NCBI GenBank assembly: GCA_907163375.1
Contig: CAJQUW010005267.1
Location: 434,001-498,000 of the forward strand
Source: Prostheceraeus crozeri
Lineage: Eukaryota > Platyhelminthes > Polycladida > Euryleptidae
Reading direction: 5' to 3'
Length of the DNA: 64,000 nucleotides
The position numbers and the translations under genes are program-made. Shown here piece after piece: positions 38,137 through 50,546 of this stretch. Under the pieces are notes generated by a model, which saw nothing but the letters and a program-made list of their open reading frames with translations, had not been told where the DNA came from and searched no databases. The stretch's first letter is position 1; every line of letters starts with the position of its first letter.

Positions 38137-38151
38137 GAAGGAAGTGCGCAG
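38137..38151 (+). CDS. SLC8A: Candidate 15-base microexon of the exchanger gene
   Basis: GAAGGAAGTGCGCAG sits between a pyrimidine-rich acceptor (cactttcag) and a consensus donor (gtaagt). It is in phase 0 at both ends and would add EGSAQ between the membrane exon (ending phase 0) and the exon at 47773 (starting phase 0). This position is in the cytosolic loop just after TM5. Vertebrate NCX genes vary their large loop by small cassette exons, so optional inclusion is possible. The call rests on splice signals and phase only. Confidence 0.5.
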
Positions 38152-40173
38152 GTAAGTGGAAACACAATTTGTAAAATATTAGAGTGTTAACTACCTCATG
38201 TTGTGAGCTTGCTGCACAAAATGTACACAATCACATCGTGCTATTCGTCGTGAAGAAGCCGCCCTCAATGTCATCGTTCAACGCTACGATTAAGCTACCG
38301 ATCCGTTATTGAAATTAGTGTACACTGCATTGTTATGTCATCATCTTTGAAGGTTTAGATGGTGACATTTGGTAACAGTCGATGGTGTCGGGTGAATTAT
38401 TCGCTCTGGTAGTTGCTTCCATAGATGATTTACATAGCAGGGCCGGTTGTTTGTTGTCTCGAACGAAAAAGAGAGACTAAAAAATTATCTTTTAATGAAA
38501 AAATATTGCACAAGTCAGCCTTCGAGTGTAACTAAAAACACTGAAAATCTGTCTCAACGCTGGAACTGGATAGTAGCTATTCTATGAAACAAGAAAGTTC
38601 AAGGCATGTAGAAATGCGGGAACCGAAAACGGACGAGGATTTTTTTTGGTTTCTTGCCCGCCTAGGATCACAGAAAAACTTACTGTATCATCATAAATCT
38701 CTGTGTGTGGCGAATGTCCAAGAATAAAGTTAACAATTTCAAGTAAACTATGCTATTGACTTATTTTATTGAATTATATAATTTCATCTCTCATAGTGCA
38801 TGGATTCAAATACGCGTGGTGCTATCGAATTAGGTATTTACTAAAAAAACTTCGTACATCAAAACTATGGGATCAACAGTTAGCGGCTGATAAAAAATTC
38901 ATATTCTAGAATTGCAAAGATTCCGATTAACTCATTATCATATAGAAAATATCCACAACGAAAGACTGCCTCTCTTGGTTTGAGTTCCTAAGAATTATGC
39001 CTGCTTGATAGAGTTAAAACACATCCATATGGAATGTAGGGATATCAACATCATACAAATGTAAGGCATAAAATCATAAATTCATTGCAGATGTTGTTAG
39101 TGGAAGTAACAGGAATCGATAAAAGTGTGGATAGCGTGAACTGTGAACGATTTAAGAGTAGAAACCCTACATTGTCTTTTCGATTGAGCCCACGCGCCTT
39201 TTTTCATGAATATGTTCATGTAATCATTACTTGTAATTGCATTCTGATGATTTTGAAAATGAATATTATTGACTTGTTGACTCAAGTTTTAATTCCACGA
39301 AGAGAGAAATTGGTGCAGGAAAAAGCGAAACAGGTGAAACTGGAGATCATTTATGATATTGTATTGAATTACGCTAATTGTAGAATTTGCTTGCGCAGGT
39401 GTAGATCAATCATGCCAGAGTGATCTAGCATTTTGATGTAGACCTAACATAGATTGTTGACGTTTATGATTAAATTACAGACGATATTCTTGTCATAATT
39501 CTATTGAAATGTACTTGTCATAAGGGTGTAAAGTGGTTAGCTAGAATCGGAAATATGTCTGAATGGAGGGCTGCAGTAGCTAGTAAATATGAATAATGTT
39601 GGAGAAAATGTGATCAAGTGCTTGAAGTAATTGTTTTGACATGTACTGGAAGTCCTGCCATCATTAAAGGAAAGTGGTGTATTTGATTTTACAATGTGAA
39701 AATGACAATTATTCCAAACTTGGAAATAATGGACCTTTTAGGTATTACTGAAAATTTATGACAGCGTTCAATCTCGTTATATTCGATTTTGTTATCACGA
39801 AATTTTCAGATTTATTCAATTTGTAGAAAGGGTTCTCAAAAGTTAATTGCAGCTTACTAGGACAAGCAAAGCAATCAGCAATTTTCATGGCAGCTGAATA
39901 CAAGTAATTAATTCATTAATGCCCTCAAAACATTTTTCATTTTTTTCATATTCCTTTACAAGTGGAATTTGCAGGAATTCTAAATATTGTTAGAGGTTGT
40001 GAGTGACACCGCTAGAATTGCGTTGGTCTCTCTCTCTCTCTCTTGACTACGACATTTTTGCCGCTGTTGGCCAATTGACCCCAGAAACATCGTGTAGAAA
40101 GCGTGCAGAAGTGCTGCATTTGTATTAATAGCCTAATCGTGATTGTATAATGTCACCATTCGATTGATCATTA
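38152..40173. other. Intron, no recognisable feature
   Basis: Includes a (TC)n run at 40027-40042. A 112-codon frame at 39085-39423 follows a gcag but has no family signature and no phase-matched donor that I trust. Confidence 0.4.
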
Positions 40174-40475
40174 ATGTTATACTTTGACTGGAAATACACT
40201 GCAAACCGTAGAGTACGAAAGCTGGTTGATTTTGACTACGAAAACGATGTACAGAAAGAGAATAACAAAATGTACGAAAGCACTGTTGTTCGTGTTGATG
40301 CACTTCGAAAGCGATTGGCTTTCCTGTTGGATAATAAAGATAATCAATAGGAAAGCCAATCGCTTTCGTAGTGTATGAGCACGAAGAACAGCGCTTTCGT
40401 GCATTTTGATATTCTCGTTTTGCACATCGGTTTCGTAAGTAGCTTTGGTATTGCAGTTTGCAGTGATAGTTAGTA
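40174..40475. repeat. Inverted duplication of a coding-like segment
   Basis: The left arm (about 40190-40325) and right arm (40349-about 40475) are imperfect reverse complements around a 23-base loop. The inner 20 bases pair perfectly (GCGATTGGCTTTCCT and its complement). The plus-strand frame 40174-40350 (ATG to TAG, 58 residues) and the mirrored minus-strand frame share EN/T-DVQ-EN-KM-ES-V-R and LRKRLAFLL. Differences between the arms fall so that the frame stays open in both. I do not recognise the peptide. It looks helical and charged. Confidence 0.65.
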
Positions 40476-41953
40476 TTTCGAAATGAAGTGATATCATGAC
40501 TTATTTCATAAACTGATATGGGGTATTCTCTTCGGCATTACTCCTACAATCACGCACATGCACAACTTTACTCAGGTTGTTAATTACCATTCATCTGCTC
40601 ATGTATGTACGAGTACATACTCAACACATTCCGCACCACATGTTCTAGTTTTAAGTGAACATTTTATTCATCTTCTAGTTCCCCGTTTATGTGACAACTG
40701 AAATTGCACGTTCCGTTCGGCTTTTTATTACATAGTAAATGCATGCTCGTATATCCTTTATCATCACCAATGCAGTTTGATGTTCATATACACGCATGGT
40801 AATCACAAAAATGTAATTCATTCATGAAATTTCAGATACTTGATGTAACCAGCTGCGTAAGTCTTTCTTGCAACCGTTCTCATCGCGCCTTACCTATTTT
40901 CATTCAACACGTTAATTGATTGCTCGTATGTATACAGTTAATCAGTGAATAGACTCATTACGTGTAGGCATAATAGACTGGTGATAATACTGGCAGAAGT
41001 TCACAAATAATAGACTGCAACGATTGCAAAATCCTGCTACAAGTGCTATTAACTAAAACCACTATTTTCTGAAAAGTAATGAAGGGAAGATTTTTGATAA
41101 GCATTCTTGTATAATGGTTTTTTGGGGTCACTAGAGATCAAAAGAAAACAATATCTTGCTTTTTAGTGTTTTTTGCAGTTTATCAGGAGCTTCTTTATTA
41201 TCTCAGCCTTACTTAGCTAAACCTAAAAGGAATATGATAGAAAACATCAATAAATCCATGTCAAAATAACAAATTAGTCAAAAATGGCTTCGTGGTGTTT
41301 TTCAACATGGTACCTGCTAAAACGGTCAGGAACATGAAAAGCTTGGTGATCCCTGTATGCGCTACGATGTAGGAGCTGTTTGGGTGAATGTATTGGAAAT
41401 GCCCCTTTGAAATAGAAGCTGTCATTGTCTAATATCATTTTATACTATTCTGTCTTGATTTAGCACAATATGTGTAGTTAGCATTAGTACCTGTTGTAGT
41501 TATTCTATTCGTGTAGTTAGCATTAGTTCAAATATGTTGAGCAAGTAGTACCTGCCCACGACGGTCAAAGAGTTAATGCAAACTTAATGCGAGACAATCC
41601 TGCAATCAATGTATGATAATGTATGTAGAATGTTCGTATATGTATTTCAATTAACATCAATAGCAAACTTTTGCAGCTTATATCAATCAATCAATTAATT
41701 TCAATGTTTTGATCACAAAATTCAATTATCTGCTGTCAATAATCAATTAATTGCAATTAATTTTAGAAGCCACTGGGTTATGTTGAAAACTCGCATTTTT
41801 GGTTATCTGTATATTTGTAGTCACATGCATGTGTCAATTCCTCATTCAATGTCTCCTTAACCCCTTGATGTACGCTCATCCCTAGCCGACTTCGTAATTG
41901 TGTAATGCGCCCACTAGTTGCTGTGAGGACTTCACCCAAATATCAGTTCAGTA
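40476..41953. other. Intron, no recognisable feature
   Basis: Contains ATTAATTG-rich sequence near 41670-41765 that resembles the interior of the hAT-like element at 57 kb, but no ends could be placed. Confidence 0.4.
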
Positions 41954-42157
41954 TCCAGTTAAGCCATTTTTAACTTATGTCATGTAACTGATGTCTAGAC
42001 TTATTATGAGCAGCATCTCAAAGAAATCATACCTTTGAAATGCTGCTCATTATAATAGGTAACTTGAATCGCACTACTTCTTAATGTTTTGTCATAGACT
42101 TTTTCGGCGAAGTCTTACATCAGTTACATGACATAAGTTAAAAATGGCTTAATTGGA
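41954..42157. mobile_element. Palindromic MITE with TA duplication (204 bp)
   Basis: The outer arms (about 41954-42003 and 42108-42157) begin TCCAGTTAAGCC and end with its near complement GGCTTAATTGGA. They continue with TTTTTAACTTATGTCATG and its complement. TA flanks both sides (41952-41953 and 42158-42159), as for Tc1/mariner-type insertion. Inside is a second hairpin (about 42002-42060, ATGAGCAGCAT paired with ATGCTGCTCAT). It has no coding capacity. Confidence 0.75.
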
Positions 42158-42159
42158 TA

Positions 42160-43328
42160 ATTACAGTGAATGATCCCATGCTGAAGAATGAATGAAAATA
42201 CCATGCAATTCCTGGAAATTGAACTATTGGCTACATTGAATAACTAATAGCAGAAAACATATTCATTTTTATGGTTTGTCACAAGAAGTGAGGGGACATT
42301 CATTATGATTTAATGATGTTTTCCCTCAAATCGTGGCAAATTGACCTTCTTTCATGCCGTGTTTATCCGATGGTATACATGACACACTCCCTCTCTTGGG
42401 GTAAATATTTGCCTTTTCTTTCTGATGACACCTGGGTAAGCTTTAAGGCCTGTAATCATCACAGAATGTTCGATCAATCGAAACTAGTAGAATCCCTGCG
42501 CCCTTCTACGCTTGAAAATTCAGTCTTTCTCTCGATTCTTCTTGCCAACTGTGAGCATTTGAGCAGTTAACTATACATGAATTTATTTTTTTGAATAATA
42601 TGTAGATTTTTCTACATATTGATGGACTTCTACTATTTTCCAAAAGACTACCGGTGCTTTCGCAGCACACAATTTTCCGGGAATTTAAGCAAGATGTGCT
42701 TGAACTTCCCTTAACTTTTTCACGGGGTGCGCTTTTGTGTCCTGCTGTCTCCAAGGGTAATTGTTCTGAAAAAAAATCACCTTCACTCCGCTTAAAGTGT
42801 AGCCTTGCAGGCGGTGGGGTTTATTTGTGCCCCTTCTTTATTTTATGACTTCTCCGAAATGCTTTGCAGCAGCAGCACCAAAGTTTGAGAAAGTTTTTGT
42901 ATTTGTAGTTAGATAAATATATTGGGCACGTGATGGTGATATTCTGCGTGCCTGTCTGGTCAAGAAAAGTAGGAGTAATATCGATGGTCAAATCAAAGCA
43001 AGCAGGTTTTCTGTTTGCAAGTGAAATGCGTGCATCAATACGAGACGGATAATAGTGACTCATCATTGGCCTCGCAGACGAGCAAGCTAACACTTTCAAT
43101 CCATTTTTTCTCCCAACGGCAGAAGTGCGCCAGCCTCCATACCCGTCTACGTTTGCTGTTGTCATTCTTGCGGAAAATGACCTCCCCAGGGCAGCGTCTG
43201 AAATTTTTTGCAATATTTCAAAAAGCTGTATGTAGTTTCCTACTTAGTTGTACACACATATGAATTGTAAACGCACAAAATGTGGTCTACAAGCATCAAG
43301 AAAGATCCTCATGTAGTAGCCCAATATA
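42160..43328. other. Intron with an unrecognised minus-strand frame
   Basis: The minus-strand frame 42821-43213 (130 codons) is moderately GC-rich and reads like protein (for example ACFDLTIDITPTFLDQTGTQ), but I cannot assign it to a family. It could be a decayed element fragment. The plus-strand frame 42313-42570 shows nothing recognisable. Confidence 0.3.
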
Positions 43329-43542
43329 CAGGGTGCGGCAAAAGATCTCCCCGATTTTATATGGTATTGAAAAGTAAACGAAGATAATGATATGAAAAAT
43401 ATTTGTATCCTAGAAAAGTACATGTTATGCCATTATGATATTTTACTTTTTGATTTCACCGAATTTGTATGTTAAGAAAACGACGACAAAACTATGAAAA
43501 ATTTTCTATTCCAGAACAGTAAATGTATGAAACTATGTCAAT

Positions 43543-43947
43543 TTAGGTTTTGAAAATTACGTCGCTTAAGTGTCGGCCGTCATTGTCGATGCAGTAGCGA
43601 AGCCTCTCGCGAAAGTTTTCCATTACACTACGAACCATGTCGATTGGAATGTTAGCAATTTCCTGTGTTATTGTTGCCTTTAAGTCTTGCAAGTTTCTTG
43701 GTCGGTGTTTGTAGACTTTTGATTTGATGTGTCCCCACAAGAAAAAATCACAAGGGGACAAATCTGGCGAACGTGGAGGCCAGCCAATATCACCTCGTAA
43801 AGAGATCAAACGACTCGGGAACAAATTTTGGAGGATGGTGAGTGACCGGCGTGAGGTATGCGATGTAGCACCATCTTGTTGGAACCACAAGTCCTCCTGA
43901 TCATTGAGTAAATCGGTGACTTTCGGACGGAGAAAATGCTCTAGCAT
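43543..43947 (-). pseudogene. Mariner-type transposase, C-terminal part
   Basis: This carries the second and third catalytic acids of the DDE/D nuclease. The second is in LWFQQDGATSHTS and the third in PPRSPDLSPCDFFLWG. I count 41 residues between them, which is the DD41D spacing. The tail (RNFQDL-like linker, then ENFRERLRYCIDNDGRHL and a final FKT) matches the ending of transposases common in insects and other invertebrates. It is separated from the N-terminal part by a one-base shift in a T run (minus strand), so a full protein of about 360 residues is no longer encoded in one frame. Confidence 0.85.
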
Positions 43948-43993
43948 TTTACAATAACGATCAGACGTTACCGTTACTGTAACACCATCCTCT

Positions 43994-44623
43994 TCAAAAA
44001 AAAGGACCCCAAACTCCGAAATTTCCTACGGCACACCAAACAGTAACTTTCGGACTGTGGAGCGGTCGCTGATGAAGTTCCTGAGGATTGGTGTCAGACC
44101 AGTAGCGAAAGTTCTGTTTATTAACTATCCCCGATAAATGGAAATGCGCTTCATCGCTGCAGATCATAACGGCTGTAGGGGGAACCTCCCTGAGAATGTC
44201 TCCACACAAAGTTGTTCTGGTTTCATAGTCTGTCTCATTCAACTCCTGCACGACCATCATTTTGTAGGGATGCATGTTGAGTTGCTGATGTAAAATTCTG
44301 CGGACACTTCGATCTGACATGCCTAGGGCAGTCGCATGTTTCCGTGCTGAACGCCTGGGAGAGTGCTGTATCGAAGCTGTCACAAGTGTAACATTCTCTA
44401 CCCCTGTTGCGGTCCTTGGTCGGCCGGGACTTTGTCTTTTTAAAGCTGAGCTAGTGAGTCTAAAATTTGAAACCCAAAGGCGAATCGTCTTTCCCTCTGG
44501 GACAGGAGCATGACGACCGAGTTCAAAACGCCTACGGAACGCGCGCTGCGTCGTTATCACGGATTCACCGTTCTTGATATGTTCCTCGACAACAAAGGCA
44601 CGATGCTTTCCACTCCACGCCAT
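43994..44623 (-). pseudogene. Mariner-type transposase, N-terminal part
   Basis: Starts with MAWSGKHRAFVVEEHI at 44623, the helix-turn-helix region often listed as DUF4817 (KNGESVITTQRAFRRRF). A second DNA-binding block follows (RSARKHATALGMSDRSVRRI), then the first catalytic aspartate in VMICSDEAHFHLSG, and finally KVTVWCAVGNFGVWGPFF just before the frame shift. The start is chosen because it is the family's usual N-terminus and lies about 250 bases inside the right terminal repeat. It would bind the terminal repeats and cut and paste the element. Confidence 0.85.
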
Positions 44624-44877
44624 GACAATGCAATACCAAGAATGCTGTTATACGGCACGTGAACGCCAATAAGAGAGCGGAGATTAGTCACTTCAGCAGT
44701 GTCTTTTGTTAACCTAGACTATCGGAATCGCAAATAAGAGAAGACACGTTTTGCATAGAAAATATGATAATGGCATTATATGAACTACTTTTGGAATGTA
44801 AAAGAATTATTGCATCTGTCTTCTTTTTCGTTTCATAGCTATGGCAAATAGGGGAGATCTTTTTGCCGCACCCTGTA

Positions 44878-47772
44878 CTAGCTCCACACTCTTGACTTAC
44901 CCCTTCATCTTACATGATTTTCTCAATCGAGAACTTTTTAAGAAAGTCAAGTCTCTGATAATTCTGGAAAAAGCTACCACATATTTTATCATGCTCGACC
45001 TAACTTTGTGACGTCATTGAAGCGGATGCTGACCTTTTTATGAAATTTTACACAAATATGCAAAATGTTTTGGCTACAAGGTATATGAAGTTTCCCGGTG
45101 TTATTTAGGGGCACTCAATGGTAGAAAGTAATGGGCGTGTAAACTTGCCCCCACCGCCGGAAGGATTGTGGAAAACTCAAAAAGCTGCCATTAATAATCT
45201 CGAAGCTCTCCTCAGCTCTAAGACTCGACGAATGAATCATTGACGCTACAGCAGCACGAACATGACTTCTGATGAATATAGTGTGAAATCTTGACCTTCT
45301 TTGCACAATTTGATGTAATGCACTATTAATAGTAATATATTGCATGCAATCTATGAAGTAGGAGTGGGGTCACCATGAGCACTACCAACTATTGAAATGC
45401 CGTCTCTGCGTCAGCTGTATAGTATGTTGTGACGCAATCCACAAAAAAGGCTGCCGTGATTAGAATTGCGCTGATTGGCGAGCAAAATGAGTCTCTTTAG
45501 CTTTGAAAATTGGACAAGCAACCGTCAATCAGACATACACAGGACGTCAAAAAGGACATGCAAATCAGGTCGTGGACCGTAAAGTCACATTGTGATATCG
45601 GCGGACCGTTCGCACATGTAGTTAAGTTCGTTAAGTGGTGCAATAGCGCCGTTTTGGCCGTTCGCACGCCAGCACTCTTACCTTTGTAGCTGACTTTTCT
45701 TCGAATTCTGGCCACACGAGTTGCGGTTAGGATGGTAGTGTGTTGACGTCCATTTGAAATTATCTGTGTTATATTTACGCTATTTTCCAACTAATAAATT
45801 GCGTTGTAGAATACATTTCGTCCAACCGTTTCAAAAATGACATTTTCATGTAATTCAGTTAGAGCATGATCTCTTAAAATTGATTGATCACTGCATGTAC
45901 AAGTTCTCATGTCCTTTTGTGAGCGCACAATCTGTAGCACCATTTACACTCTACTCTTCTTCACCAAGTGCACGATTCTTTATTTGAGAATTCAATTTGA
46001 TCATAATGTTTGTGAGTATTTGACATAATTTTTCGCACGCATCTATGAAAGATTCTTTATGCTATGACAGCGAAATGTCTGGTAAACTAATTCAGCGGAC
46101 ATTTTTGGGCATGTTTTCCAGCACATTTACCTAATAAATTTTGCTAGTTGAAATACACCGACTTTGTGCGTTGTTGATTTACCAATATATTGCTCATGCA
46201 TTAATCATGGAAAACAAAAGCATAGAAAAGTCTGAATTGAAAGCAAAAGATAATTTCGAGCATTTTCATCACGATTTCAGGAGATAAAACAACAACATAA
46301 TTGTGTTGGCATTAACCTTTATCGGACACCATGAATTATTTTTAGGCAAATTCTGTTTCCCGATAAATATGACGCATATGATTCACCAATCGATTTCTGA
46401 TTCTTAAAATCTATACATGAAATCTTATGAAGGCGCGGGCTTAGTTTTCTGTAATTAATGGAAGCACACATTTTGATACGATGCTGCTTTCCAAAGCTAC
46501 ATTACGGTAGTGCGGACACAATAATATCTATCGAAAATTTAATCATTCAGTTTGAGGAATTTCACTATTTTCAAAGCAGTCTGTGTATCGGACGTTCTGT
46601 GTTTTTTCTGTTTTCGAAAAAAAGATTGAAATACATGTGCGTTTATCTTAACCATTTTGTTTTGAATACAGATGGAGAATGTCCCATACGCAGATTGCTT
46701 TGAATCTAACCCGCCTGGAAGAATATCTGCTATTGTCAATTATGCTGTTGTTATTCAGCAGCTGATAGAATAAATTTGAATAAACACAAAAAGTCTATAT
46801 CATGACTAGATTTATTTAGCAAAATGTATAAATATGATGTTTGAGATAACACTCCACGATAGACAGTCTTCTATATGTAGATTTTGTTGCAAAAACGAAC
46901 TCTAAATGATTAATAAGAAATTTGTGAACGAAACTGTTTATTACAGTTACTTATTTGACCACGGATGATTTCATCGATATTTCGAAAAATCAATTATATG
47001 ACTGAATTTCAAGAATTTAATTATGTTATGAATAATTGAAACAAATAGATTCAGTCCAAATGTGTCGAGTATGAGTTACTGCCATCTTGTATTGTATTCA
47101 TAATTTCAGCAAAATTATTGCAAGTTATGATCTGGCATCATATTGTGTTGCGGAACTATCGAGTCACATTCGTTATAAATGAACGATTATCAATTAAAAT
47201 TACTTTCTACATTACGACTATCAATATATAATTACTTTCTATATAATTTAATTGAAATTATTTTTATGAACACTTCATCCTCTTCATTTAAGTATCTTCG
47301 AAGTGTCTAAGCCATGGTCTGAGCCTAGGTAGAGGCGATTCAAGCCTCCAATAACCTAAAGTAGTGAAATCAATTGTGTGAAATTCATTAATGAAACTTC
47401 ATCATGCAAAGAGAATTTGTTAGGGTGTGATCAATGCAGTGTTATGAGGACCTAATGCCTTTGCAATTATCACGGAATCTACTATGCATACTTAAAATTG
47501 CATTTTGAAGTTAAGATATCAACTAACTGCTGGCAAAATTTAGTTTTGTTCTCATAATTGTAAAACCCAATACCAAAATTTGATGAATTAAGAAGAGGAA
47601 ACTATTTTGAGCCTCAGTGACCGCCCATTTGTTGAAGATTTACTTCATCTTTTGTTTCACTGATAGTTGACATTCTTTTTCTAAATGGATGTATCTATTT
47701 TGACGAAATTGTATCACTTAAAATCAGAATACGCACTGAAATGTCTTAACTTATTCACGCGTTATTTTTCAG
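44878..47772. other. Intron, no firm feature
   Basis: The minus-strand frame 45497-45790 contains an RRKVSYKGKSAGVR-like basic stretch, which vaguely resembles LINE leader regions but is too weak to call. The rest is AT-rich. The end is a good acceptor (cgttatttttcag) for the next exon. Confidence 0.4.
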
Positions 47773-47858
47773 AATGTGCGCGTTCTAAGCGCCGTACCTC
47801 ATGGAGCAAGCCATGTGACTGGTCGAGAGCTTCAGGAGCTCCAAAAGGTCAAATCCAG
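47773..47858 (+). CDS. SLC8A: Exchanger gene, loop exon
   Basis: An 86-base exon bounded by ttatttttcag and a gtaatg donor. Entered in phase 0 it reads NVRVLSAVPHG, then ASHVTGRELQELQKVKS, and leaves in phase 2. It is clearly richer in G+C than its flanks, and all codons are open in the frame demanded by the upstream exons. The product would be a predicted amphipathic piece of the cytosolic regulatory loop, upstream of the Calx-beta domains. I do not find a close named motif, so membership rests on strand, phase and splice sites. Confidence 0.6.
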
Positions 47859-50164
47859 GTAATGTGAATGTGTTATTATATTACAGGTATTAGAAATTGA
47901 CCATTACATCATATTCTTTTGCGTTGTTTACGCTAAGTAATGGCCACTAGTAAACGTCAATGCAACAGAATTAACGATATAAGTGACTTGTATAATCTGT
48001 CAAATAAATATTGTTGGAAACCTCATTTGTATATTTGCTCACACACTGACTTGAATTCTGACTTTATACAAATATAGTATCACGCGGCAAAAAAGGTGAT
48101 GAAATGGGCACATCAAAAAATTGTTTGAATTTTTCGAGACATCACAGCTCCGCAGTCCAGTAGATTCACATACCTGCTTATCAATTACAAATATCCACGT
48201 AAACTGAAGCTTAAGATATTGAGTTTAACAAGTGCAAATTGCACACAGACTGCCATTTATCACAGCTGATTATCTGTAAGTGTTTTGCAAACATAATAAT
48301 TACATCTTCTCTGATTCTACTGAACAATGAATAACCATTTTTTACGCTCACATTGATTCGCAATTTGTTATTTTACTTGCTATTACAACAATGATCTTAA
48401 ACAGTCTTGAGGGCTGCAACAAAATCTTCAAAACCCACCAATTGCACAGAACTGCATGAAAGCGGATGAATTTTATCTTCGTGACTTCTGATGTTCGAAA
48501 GAAGCTTCTGTAGTTATAAAAGATTAGAGATATCACTTTATATCACCTAAATGACATGCAATGATTATTATCAGGCAAACATCTAATTAGAAAAATTGTT
48601 TAACTATTTCTTGACCGAGGGTTTTTCCAGCTCTCGATAAAGATGCATTCCTATGTCCAAGCAGTCACATTTCGGATATCTTTCCGTGATATTCCGATGT
48701 CTTTGCTTTGGAAAGGTTGAAGGGGTCGACAATTTATTATATGAAATCTTTTGGCAGCCTTTGGAGAAAGTGTACTGCCACCGAAACTGTCAGCTATCCA
48801 TCAGAATGTACGATTTCGATCTCGGTGAAGCTTTACTACAGAAAATAATAGATTGGCATTTTTTATGAGTTTGATAACGTCATCATGGCTTATATTACTG
48901 ATTATGTTACTTTCATTGCAATAATTTGCAGGTCATGTGTATTAGCCTGTATATCTCTCGATACATACAGGCATTTATATCTTATTCATATGATCTGCTT
49001 AAATCGCAAAGATGAAGATCAAAGATCTCGGATTAGTACTTACTACCCATTATTATTTGCTACATGTCTGCCAAGCAAATTTCTTCAGATAGCATTGACA
49101 AACTTGTAAATTTACAGTTTGAGGGTCTCACAGCCTAAACTATAGTTTCCGTTAGTACCGCTTCATCGCTCGATTGCGCTGCCATCAAGTGAAAAATGCA
49201 AGAACTCCACTCGTTCCGTTTATTCCCTGCATCTCAAAGCAATCGACGATCGTTGAGGAGGAGGGATAATGCTTGCCAAGATGGTCTATTTCCAGTGTTG
49301 GACAACGCGAAAAAGAATCACTAAAATTTCTACGCGTTGACCAATCTTTTAGCAGATTTGATGGATGGCAGTGTGACGAAAGGACGAAGCAATGCTAATG
49401 TAAATCAGACTTAAGACACTTGAAAAAAGCCCCAAGTCATCACGGTTAAACATAGACAATCTATTCTGTTGCAAAAGCCTCCAAAAACCTTTTCCATTTT
49501 TTGTCGATGAATATTTGATTAAAATTATTCTTTGCAGCTGACATTTGCGGACGGTAGCTAATTTTGGCATTTTTCATTGCAGCCGGGTGTCCATTCGGTC
49601 AAAGTGAGTGAAGTCTGTTATGGATGGATATTTTAGGACCATTAATCGGCTTTAAGCCACTCATCTTGTCTAATATTGTTGTAATCGGAAACTTTGAAGT
49701 CGAAACTCAACAACTAAGAAATAATCGTCTCACTCTACAATATGAGGGTCAACAAGTGTAAGACAATATAATTACAGTCGCAATTTATTCAGGATTAGCT
49801 TTTTCAAAGGTGGTGACATTAATTCGACTTGTCCTCAACATCATTTGATAGTTACACTGTTTCATATCACACACATACGTAAATAAATCAATCATAGTCG
49901 GTATCTTTTCACGTTATATGTATGAAACCTTGAACTTGTTGAAAAAATGCAGGGAATTCTAAAAAATGGTCGGACAAGGTCGACTACATAATATCACCAT
50001 TCATTGAGCATTGTAGAATAGGAACTGTGTCAAATAACATAAGAATTTCAGTATAAATGCTAAATTGTTTGTTCTACGTATGTAGTTGACCAGGTGGCGG
50101 GAGATCATCTTTCTGAGAAAGTTATGCAAAAGTAATCAAAACTCTCCATTTCAGTTTATAGGCC
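47859..50164. other. Intron, no recognisable feature
   Basis: AT-rich DNA with chance frames. No paired ends, exons or RNA genes are seen. Confidence 0.4.
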
Positions 50165-50546
50165 GATATAAGTAAGTAAGTAAGTAATGCGTTTATTGAA
50201 AGTAAATAGAAATCAGATATACAAACACAGAAATAGCAAATCAGCACGAACTTACATATAAAATGATCACTTTCTGTAACATGCAGGCTTTGACAAATGT
50301 ATACAACAGTAATGGAGAAGTCAGATTTCATCAGCGTTATCAATCATGCAACACCAGTTAAAAATTTCTTCTGACGTCTAAACGTTAAAAAATGAGGTAA
50401 ACAAAAATGTCCAGTACAAGGCATTTTTGGAGGCACATGTTCATATAAAGGATGATATGGAGATCTACACTTTGTAAGAAATTTACACGACAAACTTTTA
50501 TGCATGTTATCGAAATCATTGATGATTGAGCATTTACACTCTTAAA

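Larger units (their letters stand above)
43329..44875 (-). mobile_element. Tc1/mariner-superfamily transposon, DD41D type, near intact (1547 bp)
   Basis: The left end CAGGGTGCGGCAAAA and the right end carry the same terminal inverted repeat (about 24 bp, extending into GATCTCCCC, with one extra A on the right side). TA flanks both ends (43327-43328 and 44876-44877), the expected target duplication. A single transposase fills the interior on the minus strand, in two frames joined at a run of eight identical bases near 43997-44004. Both ends and all catalytic residues are preserved, so this is a recent copy. It lies in an exchanger intron, antisense to the gene. Confidence 0.9.

Noticed and set aside
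39085-39423. Exchanger exon starting after gcag
   Set aside because: The sequence does not resemble the family, and the phase and donor do not fit the chain of other exons.
45497-45790. LINE leader-like basic frame
   Set aside because: Only one short basic stretch is suggestive and no RT or endonuclease lies nearby on that strand.
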